From Pedobacter sp. HDW13 (GTDB taxonomy: Bacteria; Bacteroidota; Bacteroidia; Sphingobacteriales; Sphingobacteriaceae): a stretch of 64,000 nt of DNA. Location of the stretch: the NCBI RefSeq assembly GCF_011303555.1, contig NZ_CP049868.1, positions 1-64,000 of the forward strand, written 5' to 3'. Positions within the stretch are counted from its first letter, which is position 1. Every line of letters begins with the position of its first letter. The position numbers and the translations under genes were made by a program. The notes below the pieces were generated by a model. That model ran no database searches and was not told the origin of the DNA. It was given only the letters and a program-made list of their open reading frames with translations. Below, one piece after another: positions 63,374 through 64,000 of this stretch.

Positions 63374-64000
63374 ATGAAATTTACCGGAAGTGATATTTCT
63401 GTCATCGGGCTTTTTGGTTTCGTAATCGTTTTAACCCTGGTTGAAATGTATTTCAGTTACCTGCACGACAGAAAATTATATACCAAACGCGATACCTGGA
63501 CCAATATTTACCTGATGACAGCAGCTATTGTAATTAATTTAGCTACTAAAACGGGTACCTTTTTCTTATTGCAATATTGCTATCAGTTCCGTTTGTTCCA
63601 AATTAGTAATGTTTGGGTTTACTGGCTGGTGTTAATCCTGGCACAGGATTTCCTTTATTGGTTTCTGCATACAGTTGGCCATTATGTGCGCTTTTTCTGG
63701 GCCATGCACGTTACCCACCATTCATCAGAGCATTTTAACTTAACCACAGGTTTCCGTTCTACAGTTTTCGAACCTTTGTACCGGGTATTCTTTTATCTGC
63801 CACTGGCCTTTATGGGCTTTACAGCGGTCGATATTCTTTTTGCCTACCTGGTTACCCAAATTTACGGCAACCTGGTTCATACCCAATACAATATCAAATT
63901 CCCAAAATGGTACGAGTATATTTTCGTAACACCATCGCATCACCGGGTACACCACGCCAGCAATGTGCGTTACCTCGATAAAAATATGGGTATGGTTTTA
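63374..64000 (+). CDS. Sterol desaturase/fatty acid hydroxylase-family protein, N-terminal part (cut by window edge)
   Basis: The frame starts with ATG one base after the aroB stop and is open at base 64000, giving 209 residues. Several membrane spans (VIGLFGFVIVLTLVEMYF, FLYWFLH) hold the di-iron His motifs in order: HTVGH, HVTHH with SEHFN, HTQYN and SHHRVHHASN. This set places it in the fatty acid hydroxylase superfamily, which oxidises lipids in the membrane. The C-terminus lies outside. Its lipid substrate is unknown; carotenoid or sphingolipid-like lipids are possible in this phylum. Confidence 0.9.
   Translation, partial: MKFTGSDISVIGLFGFVIVLTLVEMYFSYLHDRKLYTKRDTWTNIYLMTAAIVINLATKTGTFFLLQYCYQFRLFQISNVWVYWLVLILAQDFLYWFLHTVGHYVRFFWAMHVTHHSSEHFNLTTGFRSTVFEPLYRVFFYLPLAFMGFTAVDILFAYLVTQIYGNLVHTQYNIKFPKWYEYIFVTPSHHRVHHASNVRYLDKNMGMVL

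Overview
The window looks like chromosome from a Bacteroidota bacterium of the Sphingobacteriaceae, most like Pedobacter. The grounds are low GC, promoters of the Bacteroidota type (TTG, 18 to 20 bases, TAnnTTTG), an ECF sigma/FecR/SusC/SusD locus, many lipoproteins with a Cys-Lys-Lys start, and several families mostly seen in this phylum (DUF2807/GIN, DUF4369-TlpA, PycTM, a GOB-like B3 metallo-beta-lactamase). The genus is inferred from gene content; no 16S gene is present.

Region 1-19 kb. An HD phosphohydrolase is cut by the left edge. It is followed by a TetR/ABC1-kinase pair, a lipoprotein, a receiver-only response regulator, a GIN-domain protein and a large GAF protein. The 1201-residue protein at 6.8-10.4 kb is a secreted metallophosphoesterase joined to an outer-membrane barrel, with a kinase-like segment between them. 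Next is a minus-strand operon of an HD-PycTM membrane protein, ppk1 and an SdiA-regulated-type lipoprotein. An RNA ligase overlapping an HD-Pnk end-healing enzyme (15.8-17.6 kb) forms a nucleic-acid repair pair. A DinB protein and a gene interrupted by an in-frame amber codon (18.5-19.0 kb) end the region.

Region 19-36 kb. Two secreted lipoproteins (DUF3472; endonuclease/exonuclease/phosphatase) lie downstream of two CAAACGTTTG palindromes. Then come a small protein with an exosortase-like C-terminal signal, a 19-copy TACT microsatellite touching the stop codon of a B3 beta-lactamase, and a sigma/anti-sigma/SusC/SusD locus with two TlpA-like thioredoxins. A protein fusing an SGNH esterase to an alpha/beta hydrolase sits upstream of the sigma gene.

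Region 36-50 kb. A sugar-type MFS transporter and a GH95-like glycosidase are flanked by oppositely oriented copies of a dispersed intergenic repeat. An accessory stretch follows with a small membrane protein, a nonsense-broken dihydrofolate-reductase-family gene and a frameshifted HTH-pentapeptide gene. After these are regulators (membrane-anchored winged helix, TetR, WYL, YozG-like) and small enzymes or sensors.

Region 50-64 kb. A tRNA-Met, a Pif1-like helicase with HRDC, a YegD-type Hsp70, an AraC regulator, three cold-shock-domain genes, a sugar dehydrogenase/PKD/cytochrome c protein, a HAD hydrolase, an Mpo1-like protein, proline dehydrogenase, an S4 RNA-binding protein with aroB, and a sterol-desaturase-family gene cut by the right edge.

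No complete mobile element, rRNA or CRISPR array was seen. The best candidates for undescribed biology are the HD-PycTM/ppk1 operon, the phosphoesterase/kinase-like/barrel fusion and the RNA ligase/HD-Pnk pair.
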